From NCBI GenBank assembly GCA_009767595.1, contig VSDK01026359.1, forward strand, positions 613,746 to 677,745: 64,000 bases of DNA, read 5' to 3'. The position numbers and the translations under genes were made by a program. This DNA comes from Symbiodinium kawagutii. Lineage: Eukaryota > Sar > Dinophyceae > Suessiales > Symbiodiniaceae. Below the pieces are notes generated by a model. The model did not search any database and was not told the DNA's origin. It was given only the letters and a program-made list of their open reading frames with translations. Positions 11,473 to 21,838 of the stretch are shown piece after piece; position 1 is the stretch's first letter, and each line of letters begins with the position of its first letter.

Positions 11473-12176
11473 GTTGAGCGGCAGCTCCCGTAGCCAGATC
11501 TTTCCTATGATCACTGATTGTTATGATCCCTGTTATCATGCCCAAGCCCCACAAAAAAGCACTACAATCGGATGAATAATACCGAGCTTGACAAAGTGCT
11601 GGCTATTGAATGCTTTTGATCCCCAAAGCTTCCCATTTTTTGGGGCCAGATATGCCAGATGTTTAAACCCAGGGTTTCCCTACAAACTATCTTGTTTTCT
11701 TAACAAACTATCGTGTTTTCTTATGTCCAAGTTAATCTAGCGGAGGGTAGCCACTTCTTTTAGATGGTTTCGTTTGGGTTTCCCTATAGAACACGGTTCC
11801 CCCAAGGTTTCCACGCGTCACTGGGGGGTAGCCCATCTTTAGGAACCACTTCGGGACGTACCATGTTTCCCCTGCTGTCGGAGTCGCTGCACCGCCGATT
11901 TCTTTGCGCCAGGAAGTCATATAAGCCGTACAGATTCACCATTATTCGTCATAGGCATTGTCATGATCATAATTAGCCATAATCATGCTACTATCATTGA
12001 TCATGTCAGTAGCATTCATTAAGTACCATCAATCATGATTCACCATCATCGATCATCATTAATTATCATCAACCAGCATTAGTTGTCACTTGCTGCATGA
12101 TCAATCACGATTATTAATCGCCCTCATGGATCATCATGAGCCACAAGTATCGCTAAGCATCATCAATGACTAACAA

Positions 12177-12267
12177 TATGGGTGTTTCTCAAGTCAAAGT
12201 GGTACCCCCAAATCATCCCTGCAAAACCATTTATGGTAATAAACCAACCATAACTTTGGGTCCCCAG
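12177..12267. mobile_element. MITE-like element, family A, abutting an exon
   Basis: Begins with TATGGGTGTTTCTCAAG and GGTACCCCCAAATCATCC, i.e. the reverse orientation of the family. It ends ...AACTTTGGGTCCCCAG, where the usual ATTTTGAGAAAC terminus is replaced by exon sequence. The element's own GGGTCCCCAG serves as the apparent 3' splice site of the next exon. Confidence 0.65.
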
Positions 12268-12364
12268 TCACTGGCGGATCAGTCGAAACCAGCAGATGGA
12301 TAAAGGCAACCTTTTCGAATGGCCTTCACTGCGCTTTTTTGTGGACCCAAAGGCGCAGAATCAT
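12268..12364 (+). CDS. Candidate exon, both splice sites clear
   Basis: 97 nt, frame HWRISRNQQMDKGNLFEWPS, then LRFFVDPKAQNH, ending at AATCAT|GTAACC. The acceptor TCCCCAG lies in the end of a family A element. An alternative acceptor is ACCAG at 12292. Aromatic- and charge-rich, typical globular coding. No family recognised. Confidence 0.7.
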
Positions 12365-12378
12365 GTAACCAAGTAGCC

Positions 12379-12445
12379 ATCAACAGGTGAACATCCACCT
12401 CTCACACCAGACGGCAACCATGAATGTGGATGTTCACCTGTTGAT
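12379..12445. repeat. Perfect inverted repeat, 20-bp arms
   Basis: ATCAACAGGTGAACATCCAC at 12379-12398 is exactly reverse-complementary to 12426-12445, with a 27-bp loop. It sits 14 bp inside the intron after the 12364 donor. Confidence 0.9.
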
Positions 12446-12608
12446 CATTGGCAAGTAAGCACTTATTGATCAAGTTATCATTCTCAGCAAACCACTTCTT
12501 GATCATTGGCAACCGCGCTTAATCAACCATGATCAATATCAACGATGATACATATCAAGCATGATCATGCACTATCAACTGTTGTTGATTAGTCATCCTG
12601 TCATCCAG

Positions 12609-12684
12609 TATTGACCACAACGCCACAATCGTGCCGCACGTGCCGCGGCTCGGAATGATCCGCTGCTCGGCGAACCTGGGAATG
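12609..12684 (+). CDS. Candidate exon
   Basis: A CATCCAG acceptor, then frame IDHNATIVPHVPRLGMIRCS, then ANLGM, with donor ATG|GTGAAG. The minus strand is also open here. Plus is preferred because it fits the orientation of better-supported neighbours. Confidence 0.45.
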
Positions 12685-12699
12685 GTGAAGGGTCGAAAC

Positions 12700-13849
12700 T
12701 CACGAGTGGTGATTCACAAGCTGGCGCGAGTAGCTGAAGCTGTGAAGTTGTTTTAGCCAGGAATTGGCACAGGACCTCCAAAAGTCTCACATAATTCACA
12801 TAATTGAATAATTCAATTATCTGGGGGGGGGGCCATGGCCCCCTCTCGCCAGGCTCAATTTTTTGCCAGGGTCGTTGCATGTTGCGGTTTTCTTCGACAA
12901 AATGAATACATGCTTTGTCGTTGTTTGTTTTTTCAGTCAAGTCAGTTGCAATGCTACACGTTTGCCACCTACCCCTGGCCTCAAGTAGTTAAACATAGCT
13001 AAGAATGGTGAAGCCATGGATGATAGTCAACCACTCTTGGTGAATACTGGTAATGATTATAAGGTTAATATTGATTGATGATATGGTTGATATTGGTAAA
13101 TAGTGGTTAACGATATTAATCAATAATGTGGCTAAGAATGGTGAAAAATCTGGGTTAATTAGTTATATCAAGGATACTGTAATGGTTGATTAATGGCGGT
13201 CGACGGTTGAGAAACGTGAAGGTGAAACCATGGATAGTAGTTTTAACCACTCTTGGATGATGATGCCTGATATCGGTTGATATTGGACAATACAATTGTG
13301 GTTTATGTAATGATGGTTAATGAGTATATAATCTTGGTTGATGAATACATGATGACGGTTTATATTGGTTGATTAATGATCAACAGTGGTTCATACATAG
13401 CTGTTGGTGAATCACTAGTGCTGAGCTCAACAAATGTAGTTCTAGTGGTTCATAATCACTAGTTGAAAATTGGTAACAAGTAGTCAATTACTCGTTGATT
13501 GGGAATAACTGTGGTTAATTGACTAGTGGTGTAGTGTTTAAGTGGTGATTCGTCAATATCGATTGAACTAGCTATTAGCCATGATTAATCCTTACAACTA
13601 GTTGACCATGATAACTCATGTTGGGTCAAAGCAATTGGATATGGTGACCAGTGATTATATGATCAATGGTTGTTATGGTCATTGATGGTGACTCATGGTT
13701 TACTGTCAATGAGGTCACTGATGCTTGCTAATCTTGCAACGGCCAGAATTCTTTCGGGATTCTGGTGGGATTGGATCTTTGTATCGCTTGCAGAGGGGAT
13801 ATTTACCAGGTACATGGCGGACATCGAAGACGCAGCGATCATCCCCTCA
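12700..13849. other. TGG-rich intron, no gene seen
   Basis: A GGTTGATATTGG / AATGGTTGATG-type intron. A homopolymer of nine G occurs near 12823. Confidence 0.5.
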
Positions 13850-13850
13850 G

Positions 13851-13990
13851 AACCAGGTCGCCCAGCACGAGTGCGCCGCCTTTCCGCCACCAAGGCTATA
13901 CCAAGGGCGCGACCCATACCTTGTTCTACTGGTGGGGTGGCATCAATCGCCACCTGCTGGTTCCATCGGATGGGAAGCCCAGGAGCTGAT
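13851..13990 (+). CDS. Candidate exon, donor uncertain
   Basis: Acceptor GATCATCCCCTCAG. The frame with the most GC at third positions reads NQVAQHECAAFPPPRLYQGR, then DPYLVLLVGWHQSPPAG. Possible donors are CTACTG|GTGGGG (13932) and CTGCTG|GTTCCA. Two other plus frames are open, so the reading is provisional. Confidence 0.45.
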
Positions 13991-14058
13991 GCTGAAATCC
14001 GGGTGTTGGTGGATGATCCTGGTCACCCCATTTTTTTCGACAGTCTCCGGGGAAGACT

Positions 14059-14177
14059 TGGCCATGGGTCAATATTAATCAACCAATGACTGGGGGATGA
14101 GTTCACCAACAATAACAGGGAAAACAAGCTGGTTAATGGTGGGGAACCAGGGGTACGGGGTTTTGACCCGCTGCCAC
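14059..14177. mobile_element. MITE-like element, family B copy 2
   Basis: Ends GGCCATGGGTCAATATTAATC and GGGGTTTTGACCCGCTGCCAC. The body, with GGGGGATGAGTTCACCAACAA and GGGGAACCAGGGGTACGG, matches copies 1, 3 and 4. Confidence 0.7.
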
Positions 14178-14208
14178 TTAGCTTCTTTTCACCTAAAAGT
14201 CGTGGCAG

Positions 14209-14271
14209 GTTTCAATTCACGGGGAGGAATCACCCACACTGCCTCAGCACGCTGCTGTCGATGCGAATTCA
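14209..14271 (+). CDS. Candidate exon
   Basis: 63 nt (21 codons) after the tract CTTCTTTTCACC...GTGGCAG|G. The frame reads VSIHGEESPTLPQHAAVDAN, ending at TTCA|GTCCAC. The minus strand is open too, but the plus acceptor is good. Confidence 0.5.
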
Positions 14272-14373
14272 GTCCACACTCTTTAGGTCCGCTTCCACAT
14301 GTTGACCAGAGATCAGGTGGATTGATATGATTTCGGGCTTTCCAGAGACAAAAATCAGTTGAGTATGCCCCAG

Positions 14374-14461
14374 CAAGGTGGTCACAGACATCTGTGGGAC
14401 CATGGCCACCTGTATCGCTGCTCAAACTCTCAGCCAGCTCGGGCTGGGGAGATGCACATGA
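14374..14461 (+). CDS. Candidate exon or gene end
   Basis: A TATGCCCCAG acceptor, then frame KVVTDICGTMATCIAAQTLS, then QLGLGRCT, meeting TGA at 14459-14461. No GT donor is obvious before the stop, so it may be a terminal exon or have a non-GT donor. Confidence 0.45.
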
Positions 14462-14515
14462 ATAGCCGCCCCATTCAAGCCAAGGTGGTTTATGGCTAGC
14501 AGCGAGCAATCCCAG

Positions 14516-14587
14516 GTGGTCTACTTGCTGTTTCTGGTGGCGCTGTACTATGTGCAACCCGTCTGCGAGCTGATCCTGGAGTCAGCT
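14516..14587 (+). CDS. Exon encoding a membrane helix
   Basis: 72 nt, 24 whole codons, from AGCAATCCCAG|G to TCAGCT|GTGAGG. The frame VVYLLFLVALYYVQPVCELI, then LESA, is a clear hydrophobic helix. Codon third positions are strongly G/C. Probably a transmembrane segment of a multi-exon membrane protein. Family unknown. Confidence 0.75.
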
Positions 14588-14797
14588 GTGAGGGGTTCTG
14601 CTACCTGGTGAGACGTCAGCTATTTCTGGTTCACGGTTTATGGTGGTTTATGGTGGTAATCATGTTAACCTAGCGGTTGTTTATTACAGTAATGTGGATT
14701 TACCATCATGATCCATCATGCCCTACTGAACAAGCATGAGGCACTTCTTCTCCATCCGGCGATCACGAATTCTGGTTCTCACCATGCTGATGACCAG

Positions 14798-15046
14798 AGG
14801 GTGCCAGCCCTTTCCCTTGAGTTTATTGGTCAAGAAGCGTCCTCCCGGCGTCAACGTTTGCACCAACGGAAGCTGAGTTCACACCGTGGTGCAGCTGACA
14901 AGTGCCCTTGCTCAGTGCTTAGCTGCTTCGCCCCGACCCCCAATCCATCAGAATTCCCTTGCCACTCCCAGCGCGATGGGCATCCTGCTGCTTTGATCGT
15001 TACATTTGTTGTGGTGAGTGTGGCATACTGTATGCAGAGTTTCTGA
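14798..15046 (+). CDS. Possible coding region, weak
   Basis: After CTGATGACCAG a frame (RVPALSLEFIGQEASSRRQR) is open to TGA at 15044-15046, with possible donors such as ATTG|GTCAAG at 14829. It lacks intron words but has mediocre splice sites. Confidence 0.3.
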   Translation, partial: RVPALSLEFIGQEASSRRQRLHQRKLSSHRGAADKCPCSVLSCFAPTPNPSEFPCHSQRDGHPAALIVTFVVVSVAYCMQSF

Positions 15047-15546
15047 TGATTTCCATTGCTCAAATCAGCCGTGACAACTGATGACCATTGATAAGCATCA
15101 ATTTTTGATCATCCGTAGTTGAACTATTGTTTTTCAAATTTCTCAGCTAGTCAACGATGATTGATGTTTCCAAGTGATGACCAGCAACTGTTAAGATCTA
15201 CTCACCATCCAAACGGTGCATGGTCATTTTTCACCATTATCAACCACTCACCAATGTTTATTTGATAGTAGTCATCACTAACAACCATTCACCAATATCA
15301 GCCACCACTAGCTAGTCATTATTAACCATTATATGAACCACCATGAACCATTATTTCTCATCATCAATCATCCGTTACCATCCTTTCCCTTGATATTAAC
15401 CATCAATAACCACCACAAACCACCAGTAAAACCATCAATAACAACCATGAACTACCACTGACCGCCATTAACCACTACTAACCACTATCAACCACCATCA
15501 TTAATCACCATGAGCCACGAATTTTTGGCCATCATTCACCGTCCAG

Positions 15547-15634
15547 AAATGGAGTCGGCTTCAGGCAACGACGATGGCCGCTGTTTCAGATTGACTGCTC
15601 CACCAGTGGTTGGGGGCCCCGTTGGGGGCCGCTG
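15547..15634 (+). CDS. Candidate exon
   Basis: A CACCGTCCAG acceptor. The frame MESASGNDDGRCFRLTAPPV, then VGGPVGGR, ends at GCTG|GTGGAT. A second frame (QRRWPLFQIDCSTSGWGPRW) is equally open if the acceptor at 15564 is used. Confidence 0.45.
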
Positions 15635-15726
15635 GTGGATGGTGAAGGCCCATGGTGACAAGGATGGTTCAGAGTGCTTCATAATAATGCTTGTGGTCGA
15701 CCCATGCTTAATGACGTTTGATGATG

Positions 15727-15796
15727 AAGAACATGGTGGTGATGATGCACGTGGTGATGGTGGTGGTGGTGGTGATGATGGTGATGATGATGATGG

Positions 15797-15837
<41 letters not shown>

Positions 15838-15841
15838 CTGG

Positions 15842-15883
<42 letters not shown>

Positions 15884-15888
15884 CGAAT
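15727..15888. repeat. (GAT)n microsatellite
   Basis: Long GAT/GGT trinucleotide array. Its three plus frames translate as poly-Asp, poly-Met and stop-rich, and the minus strand as poly-His. These are not genes. Confidence 0.95.
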
Positions 15889-15919
15889 GATGCTCAAGAC
15901 TTCTGAGTTCATCATCCAG

Positions 15920-16010
15920 CTACCCCAGCCGTCGGACCCCGCAAGCGCATGCGGCTCGATGGCGATCTGCGGGCCCATATTGGGCATGCCATGGACAGCA
16001 TGAATATTCA
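15920..16010 (+). CDS. Candidate basic exon
   Basis: After TCATCATCCAG the frame TPAVGPRKRMRLDGDLRAHI, then GHAMDSMNI, runs to ATTCA|GTAGAC. The RKRMR cluster could be a nuclear localisation signal (inference). GC-rich third positions. Confidence 0.55.
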
Positions 16011-16280
16011 GTAGACATGAACCAGTAGCATCAACCAGCTGGATCCAGCACCGGCAATGAAATCTTCTTCATATTGATCAGTTCGATTACTATAAATAGT
16101 GACCCTGGTGACTGACTATAAACAGTGACTAGTGACTATCTTGATCAATCATCAATAGATGGATGGTTGACAACCACCACTATGAAAAAAGCTTCCCCTG
16201 GGTCATGGGTAATCTTAAATGGATGTTAGGGGGCCCCATGCGGTTCAATTCGTGGATAGTTTCACCGTGTCTCCCCACAG

Positions 16281-16339
16281 TGTTTCACCATAGCGGAAAA
16301 GGAACCGTACGCCTCTTAGTGGAACATCATGATCCCACT
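16281..16339 (+). CDS. Exon with near-consensus splice sites
   Basis: 59 nt between ACCGTGTCTCCCCACAG and CCCACT|GTAAAC. The frame reads FHHSGKGTVRLLVEHHDPT, with phase 1 at the start and 0 at the end. One of the best acceptors in the window. Family unknown. Confidence 0.75.
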
Positions 16340-16732
16340 GTAAACCGACAGTTCCATGACAGGTGAAAGCATACTCGGCTCAGAATGTTGTCAATGGATA
16401 GTAAGGAATCTTCAAATTTCATCGAATTTTGTGTGATCCTCCAAGATCCTTTGAGCAAGCTACATTTGTTAGAGGATCCTACAAGATCTAATTGAGGTCT
16501 TTCATGTCCTTCAATGATTGCCATTATGGTTAATGATCACTGATTTGATCCTTTAGTGATCTTCAATGATTATCCTATGGATCATGTCCAATTGTTTATG
16601 TCCTTAGCAGTCCAATAACTGCAGGACAATCATCAGAGGCAATTGATCACATCACAGTTTGAAGGATGAAGATCACTAATCTGCTCCTTTAGTGCACCCC
16701 AAATGGTGATGGTGATAATATTTTGATGATGA

Positions 16733-16801
16733 CCCAATTGATCCAAATAAGTTGGACATCCAATTTAGGATCATTTCCATTTGATGTCCAACTTATTGGA
16801 T
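16733..16801. repeat. Inverted repeat with about 19-bp arms
   Basis: TCCAAATAAGTTGGACATC near 16741 is inverted as GATGTCCAACTTATTGGA near 16783. About 23 bp separate the arms. Likely a small MITE or a fold-back. Confidence 0.7.
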
Positions 16802-16825
16802 TCGATTACCTATGGCTAAGAGTTT

Positions 16826-16845
16826 CGCTCCAGCTCGCTGGAGCG
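16826..16845. repeat. Perfect hairpin, 8-bp stem, 4-nt loop
   Basis: CGCTCCAG-CTCG-CTGGAGCG is a GC-rich stem in AT-rich DNA. No T-run follows, so it is not a terminator-like site. Function unknown. Confidence 0.85.
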
Positions 16846-17551
16846 CTCCCATGGCTGGTGCACCAATTGTTTATCATGCTTAGATTGTAATGGCTAACAA
16901 GCACGGCTAGATCATAGTCAGTACCTTGGTAACATGAATAACACATGTTTACCCTTTATAATGGTTAGATTCGAATGGTCAAATTGTAATCTACTGTACC
17001 AGATTGCAACAAGAGTTTTATAATTGTTTGATTGTAGTGTGATAGTAGCCAAAATTAATGAGAAACAACTGGTTAGCATTAATTAAGAGTGATTTCGTTA
17101 TTGACAATTGTCTATTAACCATGGTTAATCATGCATCATTAATCACTATTAAGAAATTGTTTGTAAGCATTGCTTAGATTGTTACAACATAGCAATGGTA
17201 AATGAAGATAACAAAAATTGTTGCATTGAGCTTATACACTGAGCATACTTTTACTGTACTTAATTTAGCACGATTATGTTTGGTGTGAAACCAGGTAAAC
17301 CATCACCTATAAACCATTCGCAACCACTGCTTACCATCAATAAAGCAACCATTGTGAACCATTGCTAGCCAATGATTCGACCATTGACAACCCCTGCTTA
17401 TTCACAACTAACAGGTTGACGATGGTTGACAAGTATCCATTACAATTGATTAGTTCGATAGAACCATTCAGGTTTTTATCCGTCATTCACCACTTTGAAG
17501 CTTTGTTACCACCGAGTGTTTTCACCCCTCAACGGGATTCCCCCACTGTAG

Positions 17552-17607
17552 CTATGAACGGTCCCAGTCGCAGACCTAGGTTTGTCGATGCTCGGCAGCC
17601 CCTCAGC
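17552..17607 (+). CDS. Candidate small exon after a strong acceptor
   Basis: GGATTCCCCCACTGTAG precedes MNGPSRRPRFVDARQPLS, which ends at a TGA beginning at 17608. A donor inside at CTAG|GTTTGT (17580) would give a 28-nt exon. Confidence 0.4.
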
Positions 17608-17681
17608 TGAAGTGCAGCAGATTGGGCGTCAGTGGTTCATCATGGCTGATGCCAATATTTGATGGGTGACCAGATGACAGT

Positions 17682-17788
17682 GTCTTCAAATAGGGGTACA
17701 CCATGGTACACCCAAAAATGGTTGGGTTAATAACAAACATGGCTAATAGTGCATGATTTGGGGGCGTCCCCTATTTTGAGTAATCACC
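17682..17788. mobile_element. MITE-like element, family A (diverged)
   Basis: Left part CTTCAAATAGGGGTACACC, right end GATTTGGGGGCGTCCCCTATTTTGAGTAATCACC, the diagnostic right terminus of family A. Internal TAATAACAAACATGGCTAATA matches other copies. Confidence 0.65.
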
Positions 17789-18215
17789 AGATGTTTATTG
17801 ACATTGTTGATGGTCAATAGTGCTTTATTGCTGCTTAATCAGGGAAAACATCAGCGGTTCATCGCGGCGAACGCCGCTTAGTTGGTGGTCAACCATGCGA
17901 TGGTATTTATGGCGAGCTGGGTCAATATCACGCAACCAATGGGTAGTTCACATCCTTGTTGGCTGTTGGTAGGCAGCGGTTGGTAGCCAGGTGGTTTATA
18001 AACTGCATATAAATTGTATCAAGGATCAGCAGTATTAACACGATATCGCTGATCAATCTTGCTGATATGCTTCTTGTTGCAAGGTTACGGAGTTGTATTC
18101 GCAATCCATAACATTCGATCAGCAGCTTCAGCAGCCCTGCTCCTAATTCAATTTGGTCACTCTCCGTCAGTGCCAGTGCCTACCAAGCAAATAAGCCAAC
18201 TGTGAAACTCCATAG

Positions 18216-18262
18216 GCCTCAGACACTGAAGAAATGAGCCATGAAAAAGAAGCGGTGACGGG
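18216..18262 (+). CDS. Candidate acidic small exon
   Basis: 47 nt from ACTCCATAG|G to ACGGG|GTAAGG, a strong donor. The frame reads ASDTEEMSHEKEAVT. Unknown product. Confidence 0.5.
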
Positions 18263-18815
18263 GTAAGGCTACTATCATGGAAGATGGGCCATGATCTACT
18301 GATCCTGCCATGACCACAAGGGGCCCATGCCGATGCCACACTTCCCAGTGACATGTAAGGAGTGATGACCTATGACATACAAAGTGCTGTCTCCGTTTTC
18401 TTTTCTGTGTATGCCATATTATGACGGGACTACCTGTATCAACTGATCAGGCCAGCTCAACAAAAGCTGCACATTTCACTGATGGTAATTAACCAAAAAT
18501 CAGCTTCTGAATACAAACAACGATAAAAGCTCTTGTTCATGATCATATCAACCATACAACTGCATAGAAGTTGCATATAGCGTGAAGATAGTCGTAGTTG
18601 TACATAAATATAGCTGTTGCATATCAACTTGTGTCTCAACTCGTCGTTTCCATTGCTGGGTGTCCTAAAAGTATGTTTGATGGACCATCACACGCAACAC
18701 GGGTCTCAGGACAGAATCCATCAGAAAAGACGGTATATTGATGAACAACAATTAGTGGTTGGTTGTTTTATTCTCGTTTTTCTATATTGCTCAATTCTTG
18801 AGCGCACTCTTTTTT

Positions 18816-18845
18816 TCTCTGTCGCTCTCTCTCTCTCTCTCTCGC
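18816..18845. repeat. (TC)n microsatellite
   Basis: TCTCTC run in a pyrimidine-rich stretch. Confidence 0.9.
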
Positions 18846-18968
18846 TCGGTTGAAACGTTACGATTACCCGCTGTCCTTCAAAAGTTTTGCTGATGGGTTT
18901 GACAGGCGCGGTCGATATTTCTTCAACCGTGTCAGAATATCACTGACACTTGTTGAGCCACTCGTCAG

Positions 18969-19057
18969 GTGTACGATTGATGAGTACTGAAGTGGGAGCA
19001 ATCATCCAAGAAACGATAGAGCCTGGGTCCAGCTATGGACAAGCCCAACTCCTCATG
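18969..19057 (+). CDS. Candidate exon
   Basis: 89 nt from GCCACTCGTCAG|G to CTCATG|GTTAGC. The frame reads VRLMSTEVGAIIQETIEPGS, then SYGQAQLLM. Coherent globular composition. It lies upstream of two further candidates (19129, 19401). Confidence 0.6.
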
Positions 19058-19128
19058 GTTAGCGCCTGCTCCCAACCTAGGTCTCACAGTCTTCCTGCTG
19101 GTGTTCCGTTCCTTGGGCGATGTTTCAG

Positions 19129-19206
19129 GGGATGTTTTCAGGAAATGGGACCTCGACGACCTCCATACCAGGAATCTGCTGAAGTTGCATCAGTTGGAAG
19201 ACCCTT
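19129..19206 (+). CDS. Candidate exon after a strong acceptor
   Basis: GGTGTTCCGTTCCTTGGGCGATGTTTCAG|G, then frame DVFRKWDLDDLHTRNLLKLH, then QLEDP, with donor CCTT|GTTGAG. Another frame (FQEMGPRRPPYQESAEVASV) is also open. The first is preferred for its charged, helical pattern. Confidence 0.55.
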
Positions 19207-19400
19207 GTTGAGGTCGAGCATGGCACAGTGGTCATTGACAGCAATAGGAAGACAGACATCTTCATCTCATGATGATTCATGATTTATCATGGTGATCGTT
19301 GTCACTGGCCCCAGTAGGTGCCTGTTCTTGCCATCATCGGATCATCGTCGTTTCTAGCTGGTTTTGGTGCCTGTTACCATCCCTAGCCATGCTGTTCTAG

Positions 19401-19491
19401 GCTCACCAAGCTGTTCGGATGGTCGGCCAAGGCATGAACCAATCCATGGCTCGCAACAATGAAGCGACCGAGCGTACCGACGAGATGTTCG
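19401..19491 (+). CDS. Exon with consensus GTGAGT donor
   Basis: ATGCTGTTCTAG|G to TTCG|GTGAGT, 91 nt. The frame AHQAVRMVGQGMNQSMARNN continues EATERTDEMF, a polar, helix-forming stretch. Both splice sites are good. Family not recognised. Confidence 0.75.
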
Positions 19492-19912
19492 GTGAGTTCG
19501 GGGCGCACAGCGGGAAGACGTCGCAACCAGCCCTGGTGCTGGTTGCTTAATTTGTTGGTTGGTCATGATTGGTCATTGAAGTTGGTTTGCAGATTTTTTC
19601 TTGTTTGTAGATATGTTGGTGTTGTTGTCCGACCTGCATACCGTTGGATATTTCAGGAAGCAGTAATTAGTTGTTTGTTGGTGGACGTGCTCTTTCATGA
19701 TAAGAACAATTGGTTTCAGTAGTTTACCCACACAAGTGGCTTGGGCCGTTTCAGCATTTCAATCTATTCTGTAACTTCATATGCAAGAGTTGAACTTCAC
19801 AAGATCAGCATTTTTAGAATTTTATGATCTCGTAGAATGGATAGAAGCATCAAGCCGTTCTATAACTTCAGACTAAGTTTTCGAACGCGTCAACATCTTG
19901 AAACGACCCAAG

Positions 19913-19954
19913 CCGGAGTTCGAACATGCCACTATCTCCAAAGACAACTCTACT
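19913..19954 (+). CDS. Weak candidate small exon
   Basis: 42 nt from GACCCAAG to TACT|GTTGGT, frame GVRTCHYLQRQLY. Modest splice sites. Confidence 0.3.
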
Positions 19955-20181
19955 GTTGGTTGTCAATCATAGAAACGAACGTATGTCCATTGTGGACGTT
20001 TATGAACCCTTATCATTTGTATCCATGCCCACGAACCAACAAATATCCGATATTCACCACTATTTCACACTTCTGTGCCATTATCAATCAACAATTGATC
20101 CATACCGCAAAAAGGACCATCATTATCCAGCAGCCCCATCATGATCCAGTCATTAACCCCACCATGATCCTCTGCCCGAAG

Positions 20182-20231
20182 AGGATGGATTTCCTGGTGC
20201 ATTCCGTTTGCGCGTTCATGGCAGGCGCGGG
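20182..20231 (+). CDS. Candidate small exon
   Basis: Frame RMDFLVHSVCAFMAGA from CTGCCCGAAG to GCGGG|GTGACC. High GC at third positions. Other frames and the minus strand are also open through this GC-rich patch. Confidence 0.45.
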
Positions 20232-20529
20232 GTGACCCGCGCTCCCAGATAAATTGGAGTCCCAACTCATGCGACTGTCGCAAGTCCACAGAAGCTGCAA
20301 GGAATGCATGAAATTACAAGGCACATGCTGCCTAGGCAATGTTGTGCAAGTATCATATTACTTTTATTTATTGCTCTTATTGTTTTATCATTAATAGTAT
20401 TTTCATGATTTGTTTCTTACAAGTAGTACCGCACAAGGCGGTGGCGGAAGTTTCCAAGATAGGAGCACTATAGGAGTGTGCAGTTGTGGTTGCGACAATG
20501 TGACCATCGATCTGGCCACTTGACTGGCA

Positions 20530-20960
20530 GCCTATCTGTCTAGCTATCTTTCTATCAGTGGATCAGTTTTCTTTCTGTCTGTCTGACTGTCTATCTATCT
20601 ACCTATCTGATGATCTATTCGTTTATCTATCTGCCTATGTACTTGTCTTTCTATCTACCTCACTATCTATCTCGTCATCTTTCTGTCTATGTATCTATCT
20701 ATCTACCTGTCCATCTATCTATTTATCTATCTGCCTATCTATCTATCTGTCTATCTATCCACCGAATTATTTGTCTGATCATCTATGTGTCCATCTGTCC
20801 ATCTTTCTGTCTATCTACCTGACTATCTATCTACTTTTCTATCTGACTCTCGTTTCGTCTACCTATTTGTCTATCCATCGACCCATCTAGCCATCTGAAT
20901 CTGGCTATCCAATTGTCTGTCTATTCCATCTATCTATTCTAGCTATTCTATCTATCTATA
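20530..20960. repeat. (CTAT)n tetranucleotide array
   Basis: About 430 bp of CTAT/CTGT/ATCT words. The translations are Tyr/Leu/Ser-rich frames of no biological meaning. Confidence 0.95.
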
Positions 20961-20984
20961 ATTATTAAAGGATGAGAACTGGGG

Positions 20985-21838
20985 GTACCCCGTGTTCCAA
21001 AAGTGCGAAAACGTGCTGTGTTTTGACACATTTGCTTCAAAATGTGCTTCTCGCCCTGGCCGCGTGCACTTNNNNNNNNNNNNNNNNNNNNNNNNNNNNN
21101 NNNNNNNNNNNNNNNNNNNNNNNNNNNNNNNNNNNNNNNNNNNNNNNNNNNNNNNNNNNNNNNNNNNNNNNNNNNNNNNNNNNNNNNNNNNNNNNNNNNN
21201 NNNNNNNNNNNNNNNNNNNNNNNNNNNNNNNNNNNNNNNNNNNNNNNNNNNNNNNNNNNNNNNNNNNNNNNNNNNNNNNNNNNNNNNNNNNNNNNNNNNN
21301 NNNNNNNNNNNNNNNNNNNNNNNNNNNNNNNNNNNNNNNNNNNNNNNNNNNNNNNNNNNNNNNNNNNNNNNNNNNNNNNNNNNNNNNNNNNNNNNNNNNN
21401 NNNNNNNNNNNNNNNNNNNNNNNNNNNNNNNNNNNNNNNNNNNNNNNNNNNNNNNNNNNNNNNNNNNNNNNNNNNNNNNNNNNNNNNNNNNNNNNNNNNN
21501 NNNNNNNNNNNNNNNNNNNNNNNNNNNNNNNNNNNNNNNNNNNNNNNNNNNNNNNNNNNNNNCCAAAAGTGCTCCGGAGCTGAGGTGTTTTTACGATTTT
21601 GACTTCCAAATGTGCTTCGCGCCTAGGTTTTTTCACGATTTTGCGAGTTGCAACTTCCAAAAGTGCTCCGACGCTGTAGTGTTTTTACGATTTTGACTTC
21701 CAAATGTGCTTCGCGCCTAGGTTTCTTAACGATTTTGCGAGTTGCAACTTCCAAAAGTGCTCCGACACTGTAGTGTTTTTACGATTTTGACTTCCAAATG
21801 TGCTTCGCGCCTAGGTTTTTTAACGATTTTTGCACACA
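20985..21838. repeat. 94-bp tandem repeat flanking an assembly gap
   Basis: Three copies begin at 21563, 21657 and 21751 (CCAAAAGTGCTCCG..., then TTTTTACGATTTTGACTTCC and CGCCTAGGTTTTTT), exactly 94 bp apart. A diverged copy lies left of the gap (about 20985-21071). The run of N from 21072 to 21562 is therefore probably collapsed or unresolved array. Confidence 0.85.
21072..21562. other. Assembly gap (N)
   Basis: 491 undetermined bases. Open frames that cross it have no meaning. Confidence 1.

Larger units (their letters stand above)
16340..17551. other. Intron-like DNA with hairpins, no gene seen
   Basis: Contains an inverted repeat at about 16733-16801 (GATCCAAATAAGTTGGACATC against GATGTCCAACTTATTGGATTC), a perfect 8-bp-stem hairpin at 16826-16845 (CGCTCCAG/CTGGAGCG), and AT-rich DNA. 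Confidence 0.5.

Noticed and set aside
14189..14557. 122-codon minus-strand open frame
   Set aside because: Overlaps three plus-strand exon candidates, one of which (14516-14587) encodes a clear membrane helix with strong splice sites.
15510..15987. Poly-Asp, poly-Met and poly-His frames
   Set aside because: All come from one (GAT)n microsatellite read in different frames and strands. The same holds at 39325-39786.
20558..20890. 110-residue Tyr/Ser/Leu-rich frame
   Set aside because: Translation of the CTAT tetranucleotide array.
20952..21696. Long open frames of about 200 residues across the gap
   Set aside because: They consist mostly of undetermined bases.
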